Origin: Planctomycetaceae bacterium
Lineage (GTDB): Bacteria; Planctomycetota; Planctomycetia; Pirellulales; Pirellulaceae
Length of the DNA: 10,127 bases
Direction: 5' to 3'
Assembly (NCBI GenBank): GCA_007124535.1
Contig: SLEY01000172.1
Coordinates: 1-10,127 of the forward strand
Position 1 is the stretch's first letter; each line of letters starts with the position of its first letter. Of the stretch, positions 1 through 7,412 are shown piece by piece. A model generated the notes under the pieces. The model was not told where the DNA came from. It searched no databases and saw nothing but the letters and a program-made list of their open reading frames with translations. The position numbers and the translations under genes are program-made.

Positions 1-1109
1 ACGTGCGAAACCCGCTCGGCGTAGCCCAACTGTTCGATCGCTGCCGCGCTGTCGCCGCCGCCGATGATGCTGGTCGCCCCGCTCGCGGCGATCGCTTGAG
101 CCACGGCTTTCGTGCCCAGATCGAACGGGGGCATTTCAAAGACCCCCATGGGACCGTTCCAGACCACGGTCTTCGCGTCGCGAATCATCTCCGCATAACG
201 ATCAGCCGTCTGGGGGCCGATATCCAGACCCTGGTAGTCGTCCGGAATGCCTCCCGTGGGCACGATCTGTTTCTCGCAATCGCTCTGGAAGGCGTTCCCA
301 CAGTGGATGTCGATCGGCAGGACCAGTTTCTCGCCCCCCATTTCCAACAGCTCCCGGGCCAACTCCACCCGATCCGGTTCCACCAAGCTCTGGCCCACCT
401 GGCCGTGCTGCGCCAGGGAGAACGTGTAGGTCATGGCGCCGCCGATCAAGACCCGATCGCAGATCCCCAGCAGGTTGCGAATCACCTGGATCTTGTCCGA
501 CACCTTGGCGCCGCCCAGGATGGCCACGAATGGCCGTTCCGGATTCGCGATCGTCTCGCTCAAGTACTGGATCTCCTTTTCGACCAGCAAGCCGACCGTC
601 TTGGGGCGATCGCCCATCGCTTCGGGAACCGCCACCATCGAGGCATCCAGACGGTGGCAGGTGCCGAACGCATCGTTGCAGTAGATATCGGCCATGGCGG
701 CCAATTTCCGGGCGAATTCGGCATCTCCTTTTTTCTCGCCCGCGTTGAAACGCAGGTTCTCCAGCACCAGCACCCCGTTCTCGGGCAACGCCGCCAATTG
801 GGCCGACGCTTCGGGGCCCACCGTATCGCTGGCGAAAGCCACCTCGCGTCCCAGCAATTCGGCCAATTTCTCCGCCGTCGGTCGCAGGCTGAATTTCGCG
901 TCCCCCGCGTCCCCTTTCGGCCGCCCCAGATGACTCATCAGGACCAGACGCCCACCGCGGTCGACCACCGAGCGGATCGACGGCAACGCCATCCGGATGC
1001 GGCGGTCATCGGTGATTCGCTGCTGGTCGTCGAGCGGCACATTGAAATCGACACGCATCAATACGGTTTTCCCAGTGACCTGGACGTCCTGGATTGTCTT
1101 TTTGGCCAT
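1..1109 (-). CDS. pgk: Phosphoglycerate kinase, C-terminus cut by window edge
   Basis: Cytosolic glycolytic enzyme that transfers phosphate between 1,3-bisphosphoglycerate and ADP to give 3-phosphoglycerate and ATP. The minus strand reads MAKKTIQDVQVTGKTVLMRV and then DFNVPL, the substrate-binding N-terminal signature with R19, D21 and N23. SHLGRPKG follows at about residue 59, then LENLRFNAGEKKGD, AILGGAKVSDKI in the hinge/nucleotide region, WNGPMGVFE, and GGGDSAAAI near the edge. The frame is open to base 1, giving 369 residues; the family is usually about 395, so the last 25-30 are outside. In-frame ATGs also occur at 1118 and 1124. The start at 1109 is preferred because GGAG at 1119-1122 sits 9 bases upstream and MAKKTI is a usual PGK beginning. 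A long plus-strand ORF over the same bases is its shadow. Confidence 0.96.
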   Translation of the reverse strand, partial: MAKKTIQDVQVTGKTVLMRVDFNVPLDDQQRITDDRRIRMALPSIRSVVDRGGRLVLMSHLGRPKGDAGDAKFSLRPTAEKLAELLGREVAFASDTVGPEASAQLAALPENGVLVLENLRFNAGEKKGDAEFARKLAAMADIYCNDAFGTCHRLDASMVAVPEAMGDRPKTVGLLVEKEIQYLSETIANPERPFVAILGGAKVSDKIQVIRNLLGICDRVLIGGAMTYTFSLAQHGQVGQSLVEPDRVELARELLEMGGEKLVLPIDIHCGNAFQSDCEKQIVPTGGIPDDYQGLDIGPQTADRYAEMIRDAKTVVWNGPMGVFEMPPFDLGTKAVAQAIAASGATSIIGGGDSAAAIEQLGYAERVSH

Positions 1110-1174
1110 GCCTGTCATCTCCATTTCAAGGGGGAAGGGTACAGCAGACCGTCCCGGCCTGCGCCACAGCCTGT

Positions 1175-1203
1175 ATTACAAACGGAACCGGGGCTGACTG
1201 CAA
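1175..1203 (-). promoter_or_regulatory. Candidate sigma-70-type promoter for pgk
   Basis: On the minus strand TTGCAG (1198-1203) and TGTAAT (1175-1180) are separated by 17 bases. The -10 box matches the consensus at five of six positions, the -35 at three. It lies 66 bases upstream of the chosen pgk start. Prediction from sequence only. Confidence 0.4.
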
Positions 1204-1305
1204 GAACCCACCCCCCACAAAATAGCTAACGCTCCGGCTCGCGTCTCGGGCAACGCGGTTCGGAACCGAGTTCCTCCGCGCGCCTTCTCTGCCGGCGCCA
1301 AGGGG

Positions 1306-2199
1306 TTACGGGAGGAAGACCGGATCCAGCCGGGGGATGCCCAGTTGCTCGGCCCGCTCCATCATCGGATGCAGGTCATCGACCAGCGGGAACTGGATGC
1401 CCAGTTCGTATAAGCGTTCCAGTTCCTCCGAATCGTTGGTGCCGAAGTAATTGATGCGAACTCCGGCTTCCTTCAAACGGTGGATCTGCGCCGGCGTGGG
1501 CATGCCATCCCTCCCCCGGAACTGAATGAATGCGTCGCCGTGCTGGATCGTTTCCTCGACGTAGCGATCGAGGTCCGCACGGCGCGTCATGTTGCAGATC
1601 AGGATCTCCGCGAACACCGAACGGGCTCCGTTCGCCGCATCGCGTCCCGCCGCCAAGAACGCTTGGTAAGCCCGCCGGTGTTCCAATACCTTCTTCGCAA
1701 CTGCGGACCCCAATTCGTAGCCACCCTTTAAGTGCAAATTCAACCAGACATTGTGCGGCATGATCTCCAAGGCCTCGTCAAGCGTCGGGATCCGCACGCC
1801 GGCAAACCGCTCATCCTTCCAGCTGCCTGCATCCAAACGCCGAATCTCCGCCAGCGTCATCTGCCGGACGTCGCCGCGGCCATCCGACGTCCGATCCACC
1901 GTGCGGTCGTGAATCACCACCAAATCCCCATGATCGGTCAGGTACACATCCAATTCGATCTGGTGAGCGCCGGCCCGGATGGCTTCCTGAAAAGCGGGCA
2001 ACGTGTTCTCCGGGTGGGTATGATTGGAACCTCGATGCGAGCTGATTCCACGTTCCGGCAATGCAATGCCTTCAGGGGGGGCGAGCTGGCCCGCTTGCCG
2101 GCCATCCAGCGCTCGGGCGCCGGTTCCGAACGAGGTTGTTCCCAGAATCGTCCAGAAGATCAGCAAGCAACCAAGGCTTCGTAATCGTTGGGGCGACAT
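1306..2199 (-). CDS. Exported glycerophosphodiester phosphodiesterase (GDPD family)
   Basis: Predicted to hydrolyse glycerophosphodiesters, from phospholipid turnover, to glycerol 3-phosphate and an alcohol. The 297-residue product starts with a positively charged stretch and a hydrophobic segment (about residues 9-30, LGCLLIFWTILG then TTSFGTGARALD). This looks like a signal peptide ending near ARA, so the enzyme should act outside the cytoplasmic membrane. The family signature is clear: SHRGSNHTHPENTLPAF has the catalytic His-Arg pair (H55, R56) and E63-N64. E82 and D84 of IELDV are the metal ligands, and H97-D98 of VVIHDRTVDRTSDG carry the second catalytic His. The end of the barrel reads INYFGTND and FPLVDD. 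AAGGA at 2211-2215 precedes the ATG by 11 bases. It lies 40 bases downstream of the small unknown gene at 2240-2650 and may be cotranscribed with it. The substrate cannot be told from sequence. Confidence 0.9.
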   Translation of the reverse strand: MSPQRLRSLGCLLIFWTILGTTSFGTGARALDGRQAGQLAPPEGIALPERGISSHRGSNHTHPENTLPAFQEAIRAGAHQIELDVYLTDHGDLVVIHDRTVDRTSDGRGDVRQMTLAEIRRLDAGSWKDERFAGVRIPTLDEALEIMPHNVWLNLHLKGGYELGSAVAKKVLEHRRAYQAFLAAGRDAANGARSVFAEILICNMTRRADLDRYVEETIQHGDAFIQFRGRDGMPTPAQIHRLKEAGVRINYFGTNDSEELERLYELGIQFPLVDDLHPMMERAEQLGIPRLDPVFLP

Positions 2200-2239
2200 G
2201 ATTGTGGAATTCCTTTCGCTATTTCGATTTTCTTGGGGG

Positions 2240-2650
2240 TTACCAGGTCCCGTCTTCCAGTTCTTTCAGGGTCGTTCCCAGCAACGCCGCCGCGTACTCC
2301 TCGTCCGAGTAGTAAGTGTTCCGCTCGCAAGCACGGTCAATCCCCAACGAATCCAACAAGCTTTCCGCCTTTTCCAGGGGGTATCGGCGTTGGATACTGC
2401 GCAGCAAGTGCAAGAAATCCGGGTCTTCAAGGGCCTCCTCCACCGTATCCCATCGCCGAATCAGGTGGCGCGGGTTGTGTTCCAGGATCGTTCGTTTACA
2501 ATATGCCGCAATTCGGGGTAGATGTGCCATCGCCGCAATCGACGCCGCAACAACCAACAGACGATCGTGGACGTGGATACGTCTTCGGCGGCGGCTGGCG
2601 CTTGCCAAATGGAGATAAACCGCGAGAATATCAACTGACTCGGACATCAT
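2240..2650 (-). CDS. Small conserved-looking protein of unknown function
   Basis: A protein of about 136 residues that I cannot assign to a characterised family. It begins MMSESVDILAVYLHLASASR, then an arginine-rich patch RRRRRIHVHDRLLVV, and continues as an apparently helical protein with AAYCKRTILEHNPRHLIRRW, LEDPDFLHLLRSIQRRYP and YYSDEEYAAALLGTT. There is no signal peptide or membrane segment. It is probably a real gene: its composition is protein-like, and the gene reads away from the neighbouring methyltransferase with no real overlap. The start is uncertain. ATGs at 2659, 2650 and 2647 and a TTG at 2698 are in frame; GGGGA lies 11 bases before 2650, so that start or 2647 is preferred. 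The style resembles planctomycete-specific hypothetical proteins, but this is an impression from memory, not a search result. Confidence 0.7.
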   Translation of the reverse strand: MMSESVDILAVYLHLASASRRRRRIHVHDRLLVVAASIAAMAHLPRIAAYCKRTILEHNPRHLIRRWDTVEEALEDPDFLHLLRSIQRRYPLEKAESLLDSLGIDRACERNTYYSDEEYAAALLGTTLKELEDGTW

Positions 2651-2697
2651 ACGTTCCATCTTCCCCAATCCACGATGCAAGACAAGACCTGTTGACA

Positions 2698-3921
2698 ATG
2701 GAAACGTTGCCCAGTTCTGAAAACCTAGACGAATTTCGCTGGTTGGTTAGTGACGAAGCCAAACGCTGGCTGGAGATCGCCATGCAGAGCGAGAGCGATC
2801 CGAAGTCGCTGTTGGCGACGACGGTCCAATTGCGCCGCGATCTGGGGGCCTCGCGTACCCACCTGCTGATCGCCCAATCCCAATTGCGACGTCGGGCGCG
2901 GGTCAAGTTCAGTCGAGCCGATCAGATGTATTTCACTCGCCAGTTGTTGGAACAAGCGACGGACGAGCAACTGGCGGGTTACAAGGCCGGCCGTTTTCCG
3001 GAAAACCAGTCGGTTGCCGACCTCTGCTGCGGCATCGGCGGCGACCTGCTCGCCTTGGCCCATCGCTGTCAAGCCACGGCCGTGGATCGCGACGACGTAG
3101 CGGCTCTGTTGGCGGAAACCAACTGCGAGGCGTTGGGACGGCCCATCGATTCCACTCAAATCAAGGATGCGGCAGCCGCGGATCTGGCTGACTACGTGGC
3201 TTGGCATATGGATCCGGACCGCCGTCCGCATCGCCGGCGAACGACGGATTTGAAACTGTACGAGCCCGATTTGGAAGCCATGCGTCAAATGCTGCAGGCG
3301 AATCCATCCGGGGCGATCAAAATGGCGCCGGCCACCCGCGTTCCCGATGACTGGCGGGAACAGGCGGAGTTGGAATGGCTGGGGAGCCGGGGCGAGTGCC
3401 GGCAGCAAATGGCTTGGTTCAATGAGTTGGCCCGCCATCCCGGTCAGAGAGCCGCTACCGTGTTCCCCAACGGAACGTCCGCCGCATGCACGGTGCGGGG
3501 CAATCCGGGGGGGGAAGTGCCGCCCGGCGAACGCGTGGGACGCTATGTGTTCGAACCCCATGCTGCGGTGCTCGCCGCGGATTTGACCGCGGTGGTCGCC
3601 GAAAAGTACGGTGTGTCCGCCATCTCACCGGCAATCCCCTATCTGACCAAAGACGAGATTATCGACGCCCCCGAAATCAGTGGTTTCGAGGTCCTGGAGA
3701 CGCTGCCTTTCAGTCTCCGCCGGGTACGCACCCTGCTCCGCCAGCGACAAATCGGGAAACTGGAAATCAAGAAACGAGGTGTCCGGCTACGCCCAGAACA
3801 ACTGCGAGCCGAAATGACCCTCCGCGGGGACCAGTCGGCGACCCTGATCTTGTTGCCCCAAAAGAAAAAGGTGCTGGCGATCCTCTGCCGCCGCTTAGCC
3901 CCCGAAAATACTGGCCGATGA
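2698..3921 (+). CDS. Class I SAM-dependent methyltransferase with THUMP-like C-terminal domain
   Basis: The 407-residue product looks like the methyltransferase/THUMP-like family found in actinobacteria and planctomycetes, probably acting on RNA; the substrate is unknown. Residues 1-100 are a helical N-terminal region (SQLRRRARVKFSRADQMYFT). The SAM-binding motif I is VADLCCGIGGDLLAL at 106-120, with D130 at the end of the next strand. WHMDPDRRPHRR (169-180) is the family's DP-x-RR stretch, followed by GAIKMAP (205-211). The C-terminal 120 residues (YVFEPHAAVLAADLTAVVAE onward, IPYLTKDE) match the THUMP-like part. The frame stays open back to 2188, but that stretch lies opposite minus-strand genes. 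The ATG at 2698 is preferred because recognisable homologous sequence starts after it; no clear Shine-Dalgarno precedes it. It is divergent from the small gene at 2240-2650 with under 50 bases between starts. Confidence 0.82.
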   Translation: METLPSSENLDEFRWLVSDEAKRWLEIAMQSESDPKSLLATTVQLRRDLGASRTHLLIAQSQLRRRARVKFSRADQMYFTRQLLEQATDEQLAGYKAGRFPENQSVADLCCGIGGDLLALAHRCQATAVDRDDVAALLAETNCEALGRPIDSTQIKDAAAADLADYVAWHMDPDRRPHRRRTTDLKLYEPDLEAMRQMLQANPSGAIKMAPATRVPDDWREQAELEWLGSRGECRQQMAWFNELARHPGQRAATVFPNGTSAACTVRGNPGGEVPPGERVGRYVFEPHAAVLAADLTAVVAEKYGVSAISPAIPYLTKDEIIDAPEISGFEVLETLPFSLRRVRTLLRQRQIGKLEIKKRGVRLRPEQLRAEMTLRGDQSATLILLPQKKKVLAILCRRLAPENTGR

Positions 3922-3999
3922 TAAGCTCAGGCGGGTGAGACGGAACGGGCCATGATGGGTGCGGATCGATTGGCACAAGCGGTCGGATGGCACGGTTTC

Positions 4000-4004
4000 A
4001 GGAG
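4000..4004 (+). promoter_or_regulatory. Ribosome binding site that fixes the GTG start at 4011
   Basis: AGGAG lies six bases before GTG at 4011. An in-frame ATG at 3987 would add eight residues that are not typical of the family, whereas GTG gives VKIDRVEVFPLRYP, the usual enolase-superfamily beginning. Confidence 0.7.
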
Positions 4005-4010
4005 TCGGCA

Positions 4011-5144
4011 GTGAAAATTGATCGTGTGGAAGTCTTCCCGCTTCGCTACCCGACTCGGGGCTTTTTCAAATTCCTCACAGGCCGCTCGGCAGCGGGGCGT
4101 GCGGCGGTGCTGGTAAGGATCACGGGCGACGAGGGGACCGTGGGGTGGGGGCAGAGCGTACCGATCGAGAGCTGGAGCTACGAGACGCTGGAGACCGCCA
4201 CCATCGCCATCCGCGATTATTACGCTCCCCAGTTGATCGGCAGGGACCCGTTACAGATCGAACAGGCGCATTGGCGAATGGATCAGGCGATCGCTCCCGG
4301 GTTCAGCACCGGCATGCCGCTGGCCCGCGCCGGAGTCGATCTCGCCTTGCACGACTTGTCGGGCAAGCTGCAGGGACGAACGCTTGCCCAGCTGTGGGGA
4401 CGGTCGCCCACCGAGTGGATCACCCTCAGCTGGACGATCAATGTCCAGCGGCTGGACGATTTGGAGGATCAGTTATCGCTGGGGCAGCAGCGGGGGTATC
4501 GGAACTTCAACATCAAAGTCGCTCCCGACCCGGAGTTCGACGTGCGGCTGGCGCGCCGGGTGCGCGAGGCCGCGCCCCACGGTTTTCTGTGGGCCGATGC
4601 CAACGGCAATTACGACGTCGAAACGGCGTTGGCGGTGGCCCCCAAACTGGCGGACGCCGGCGTCGATGTCTTGGAATCGCCGCTCCGCCCCAACCGCATC
4701 CGCGGTTACCAGGCGTTGAAGAAACAGGGCGCGCTACCGATTCTGATGGATGAAGGCGTGGTTTCGCCGGTCGAGTTGGAAGAATTCGTGCACCTGAACA
4801 TGCTGGATGGCGTCGCGATGAAGCCGGCACGTTGCGGCGGTCTGCTGTCCAACCGGCGCCAGATCGAGTTGATCGAGCGGCACGGATTGATGTGGCTGGG
4901 CAGCGGCCTGATGGACCCCGACCTTGCCCTGGCCGCCAGTCTGGCGCTGTACGGCGCTTACGGGTTGGACCGCCCCGCCGCCCTGAACGGCCCCCAGTTC
5001 CTCGCGGCCAGTGTGTTGGCCCAGCCGCTGGACATCCGCGGCGACCAAGCCTATCTGCCAACCGGCCCCGGACTGGGGGTCGAGGTGGATTTCAACAAAC
5101 TGACGGCGCTGATGTCGCATTCGCCGGACCCGCTGGAATCGTAA
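4011..5144 (+). CDS. Enolase-superfamily enzyme, mandelate racemase/muconate lactonizing type
   Basis: A 377-residue TIM-barrel metal enzyme that should abstract a proton alpha to a carboxylate; racemase, cycloisomerase and dehydratase activities are all possible. The N-terminal capping domain (1-120) contains a loop with WGQSVPIESWSYET and the usual ALHDLSGKLQGRTLAQLWG. In the barrel K169, D196 and N198 (DANGN), E222 (LESPL), D247-E248 (LMDEG) and K271 (AMKPARCGG) are spaced almost exactly like K169, D198, E224, D249 and K273 of Pseudomonas muconate lactonizing enzyme. The two catalytic lysines and three metal ligands are therefore present, placing it in the MLE-like subgroup. The first lysine of the usual K-x-K motif is Asn here (N167-I-K169). 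The gene starts 89 bases after the methyltransferase and could be in the same transcript. No transport or sugar-metabolism gene nearby hints at its substrate. Confidence 0.87.
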   Translation: MKIDRVEVFPLRYPTRGFFKFLTGRSAAGRAAVLVRITGDEGTVGWGQSVPIESWSYETLETATIAIRDYYAPQLIGRDPLQIEQAHWRMDQAIAPGFSTGMPLARAGVDLALHDLSGKLQGRTLAQLWGRSPTEWITLSWTINVQRLDDLEDQLSLGQQRGYRNFNIKVAPDPEFDVRLARRVREAAPHGFLWADANGNYDVETALAVAPKLADAGVDVLESPLRPNRIRGYQALKKQGALPILMDEGVVSPVELEEFVHLNMLDGVAMKPARCGGLLSNRRQIELIERHGLMWLGSGLMDPDLALAASLALYGAYGLDRPAALNGPQFLAASVLAQPLDIRGDQAYLPTGPGLGVEVDFNKLTALMSHSPDPLES

Positions 5145-5213
5145 TGTTGCCTTTCACAGGGATAGCTCTTATTGGCTATGAAGGTGCCATTACAGGGAGT
5201 ATCTCGGGACAGC

Positions 5214-5240
5214 AGGCGTGGCGGGTTCGCCTTCGTTTTC
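5214..5240 (+). terminator. Weak candidate intrinsic terminator
   Basis: AGGCG (5214-5218) can pair with CGCCT (5228-5232), followed by the T-rich stretch TCGTTTTC. The five-pair stem is short and the T run is interrupted. It is supported mainly by position, between the enolase-superfamily gene and the next promoter-like site. Confidence 0.2.
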
Positions 5241-5252
5241 TTCTCCCCCGGC

Positions 5253-5282
5253 TTGCGATTTGGAACAACGCCGGGCTAAAAT
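5253..5282 (+). promoter_or_regulatory. Candidate promoter of the three-gene nucleotide operon
   Basis: TTGCGA (5253-5258) and TAAAAT (5277-5282) are 18 bases apart, just ahead of the first gene of the operon. A start of transcription near 5289 would give a leader of about 50 bases. No operator-like repeat was noticed around it. Confidence 0.45.
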
Positions 5283-5339
5283 CCGCGTAGAGTTACCAGA
5301 ATTCCCGACTCAGGAACCTATTCACCCCCCGAAGAAACG

Positions 5340-7409
5340 ATGCTTCAAGCAAGTTTCCAGCACTTCGCGGGAATCAGCGCCCGACGCGAAGGCCAGTTGT
5401 GGCGTCGCGGCATCGCGTCGTGGACTGACTTCGAGCAACTGAATGCTAGACAGATGTTGTTGTTTGGTTGCAACCATTATGCGGACGCCGTCAATGAATC
5501 ACGTTCCGCTTTCGAGCGTGGAGACGTCGAGTACTTCGCCCGGCGCCTCCCTCGCGCCGAGCACTACCGAATCGTTTACGCTTTCCCTGATCAGACCCTG
5601 TTCCTCGATATCGAGTCCACTGGCCTGAGCCTTTTCTACGATCGCCTGACGCTGGTCGGATGGTGTTTTGGAGCCCACTACCATTCCCACATTCAGGGGG
5701 ACCAGCCCGATGCACTTCTTGAGGCGATTAGTCGAGCCAAGGCGCTTATCACCTTCAACGGCGCCCGATTCGACGTCCCCTTCATCCTTCAGGAGTTTCC
5801 AAAGGCTTCGTTTCCGCCCGTACATGTCGATCTCCGCTTCTTCGCACGGCGCGCCGGCATCGGGGGCCCCCAGAAGGAAATCGAGCAGCAGATCGGCGTC
5901 GCACGCGACCCAGACCTGGGCGACATCGATGGCAAGGCGGCTACCGTGTTATGGCACGAGTATTGCCGAGGTGACCTGGATGCACTAAGGCGTTTGATTC
6001 GTTACAATCATGCCGACATCGAAGGAATGAAAGCGATATTCGATGTGGCGGCATACAGGCTCTTGGATCGGAGCGACATCCCGGATCCGGTTCGACCCGG
6101 ATTTCGATTTGCGAGCCAACGGAGTGGGATTGCCTGGCCGGTTCAAGGCGATGCGAAGACCGGTACGGTCAAGCTGCCTCGATATCGCGGCAAAGCTGGT
6201 CCAACGCTGATATTTGATGACTTGTGTTCGGAGAACTACGATCGCGGAGAATTGACCGCTATTGGAATTGATCTCACCGGATCGAGCCGTCGCCCCTCCG
6301 GCTGGTGCGCACTTCGCGGCAGTCATGCGGAGACGTCGACTCTCGAGACGGACGAGGAAATCATGACCGCAACATTGGAAGCCAACCCCCACCTCGTTTC
6401 CATAGACTCTCCGCTGTCACTTCCCGATGGAAGAACGAGCGTTGCAGATGATGATCCCAGTCGCGAGAGATGTGGTATCATGCGATGGTGCGAACGAGAG
6501 TTGCGGCGTCGCGGAGTGCATGTTTATCCCTGCCTGATCCCCAGCATGCAACGGTTGACGGAAAGGGGAATCCGGCTTGCAAGCCAACTGCGCAAAGCCG
6601 GGATTCCGGTGATCGAAAGTTATCCCGGAGCTGCTCAAGACATACTGCGGATCCCGAGAAAAGGAACCAGCCTGCGATTGCTCCAGACAGGTCTGCGGGA
6701 ATTCGGCTTGACCGGTCCCTGGATCGATTGCAGTGAAGTATCCCATGACGAGTTGGACGCGATCACCTCGGCGCTGGTCGGGCTGTTTTGGTGGCACGGC
6801 AGGTTCGAGGCCCTCGGAAACGAGAAGGAAGATTACTTGATCATCCCCAGCCTCGACCCGGCGCACAATGGTTGGGGCCAGCACCGCGCGGTTGGACTGA
6901 GTGGCAAGATCGCCGCGGGGAAGACAACTGCCGCTTTACTGCTGAGAAATCATGGCTACGAATACGGTCGATTCAGCCAGGTTTTGGCGCAGACGCTCCA
7001 CTCGACGGGAAGGCCTGTGAACCGTCGAACGCTTCAGGAATTAGGGGCACGGATTCATCACGATCCGGGGCAGCGCTGGTTATGTCACCAACTCCTGGCG
7101 GGACTCCCCGGTTCGACGGACGTTGTCATCGATGGTCTGCGTCATCCCGAGGATCATGCTGCGTTTATGGAAAGGTTCGGACCACGGTTCTTGCATCTCC
7201 ATCTGGATGCCCCAGCCAGAATTCGTGCCGTCCGATATGGTGGGGATTTCCCGGATGATTCCAGTTTCCAAGCTGCCTCCGACCACCCCGTCGAGGCAAA
7301 TGTGCCGTTGCTCAGCCGACTTGCCCACGGCGTCATCCGAAACCACGATACCCTTGATTCGCTCGAGAAGCAGCTTTTGTCCACGATCACCAGACTTTGC
7401 ACGAGGTGA
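5340..7409 (+). CDS. Three-domain fusion: YprB-type RNase H-like exonuclease, DUF429, P-loop nucleotide kinase-like
   Basis: A 689-residue protein with three recognisable parts; no single characterised protein with this order is known to me. Residues 1-45 (FQHFAGISARREGQLWRRGI) resemble a helix-hairpin-helix start. Residues 80-240 form a YprB-like, DEDD-type exonuclease: D90-I-E92 in FLDIESTGLS, D145 in NGARFDVPFI, D165 in HVDLRFFARR, and D226 in YNHADIEGM. Residues 305-503 look like DUF429, a predicted RNase H-fold nuclease family: GIDLTGSSRRPSGW (D311), SIDSPLSLPDG (D356), VIESYPGAAQDIL (E426) and SHDELDAITSAL (D470, D473). Residues 515-689 are a P-loop domain like deoxynucleotide or dephospho-CoA kinases: Walker A GKIAAGKT (522-529), YGRFSQVLA, RRTLQELGARI, and VVIDGLRHPEDHAAF, then HLDAPARIRAVR. 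No signal or membrane segment. The start matches YprB-like N-termini, though only GAAG precedes it. It ends three bases before the next gene. Confidence 0.85.
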   Translation: MLQASFQHFAGISARREGQLWRRGIASWTDFEQLNARQMLLFGCNHYADAVNESRSAFERGDVEYFARRLPRAEHYRIVYAFPDQTLFLDIESTGLSLFYDRLTLVGWCFGAHYHSHIQGDQPDALLEAISRAKALITFNGARFDVPFILQEFPKASFPPVHVDLRFFARRAGIGGPQKEIEQQIGVARDPDLGDIDGKAATVLWHEYCRGDLDALRRLIRYNHADIEGMKAIFDVAAYRLLDRSDIPDPVRPGFRFASQRSGIAWPVQGDAKTGTVKLPRYRGKAGPTLIFDDLCSENYDRGELTAIGIDLTGSSRRPSGWCALRGSHAETSTLETDEEIMTATLEANPHLVSIDSPLSLPDGRTSVADDDPSRERCGIMRWCERELRRRGVHVYPCLIPSMQRLTERGIRLASQLRKAGIPVIESYPGAAQDILRIPRKGTSLRLLQTGLREFGLTGPWIDCSEVSHDELDAITSALVGLFWWHGRFEALGNEKEDYLIIPSLDPAHNGWGQHRAVGLSGKIAAGKTTAALLLRNHGYEYGRFSQVLAQTLHSTGRPVNRRTLQELGARIHHDPGQRWLCHQLLAGLPGSTDVVIDGLRHPEDHAAFMERFGPRFLHLHLDAPARIRAVRYGGDFPDDSSFQAASDHPVEANVPLLSRLAHGVIRNHDTLDSLEKQLLSTITRLCTR
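7403..7409 (+). promoter_or_regulatory. Ribosome binding site inside the upstream stop codon (translational coupling)
   Basis: GAGGTGA contains the TGA stop of the fusion gene (7407-7409) and serves as Shine-Dalgarno for the ATG at 7413. Translation of the two genes is probably coupled, which supports a joint function. Confidence 0.65.
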
Positions 7410-7412
7410 CGA

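Noticed and set aside
3..1229. 408-codon plus-strand ORF
   Set aside because: It is the complement of the clear phosphoglycerate kinase gene, shows no protein-family motifs, and is arginine/histidine/proline rich as expected for a high-GC shadow.
1256..1268. Palindrome CGGTTCGGAACCG as a terminator of the glycerophosphodiesterase gene
   Set aside because: The stem is only five pairs around a three-base loop and no T run follows on the minus strand.
2188..2697. N-terminal extension of the THUMP-like methyltransferase
   Set aside because: The frame is open, but the 170 residues are proline/serine rich, lie opposite two minus-strand genes, and are not part of the family; the ATG at 2698 fits.
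2725..3561. 278-codon minus-strand ORF
   Set aside because: Shadow of the methyltransferase gene, with low-complexity high-GC composition.
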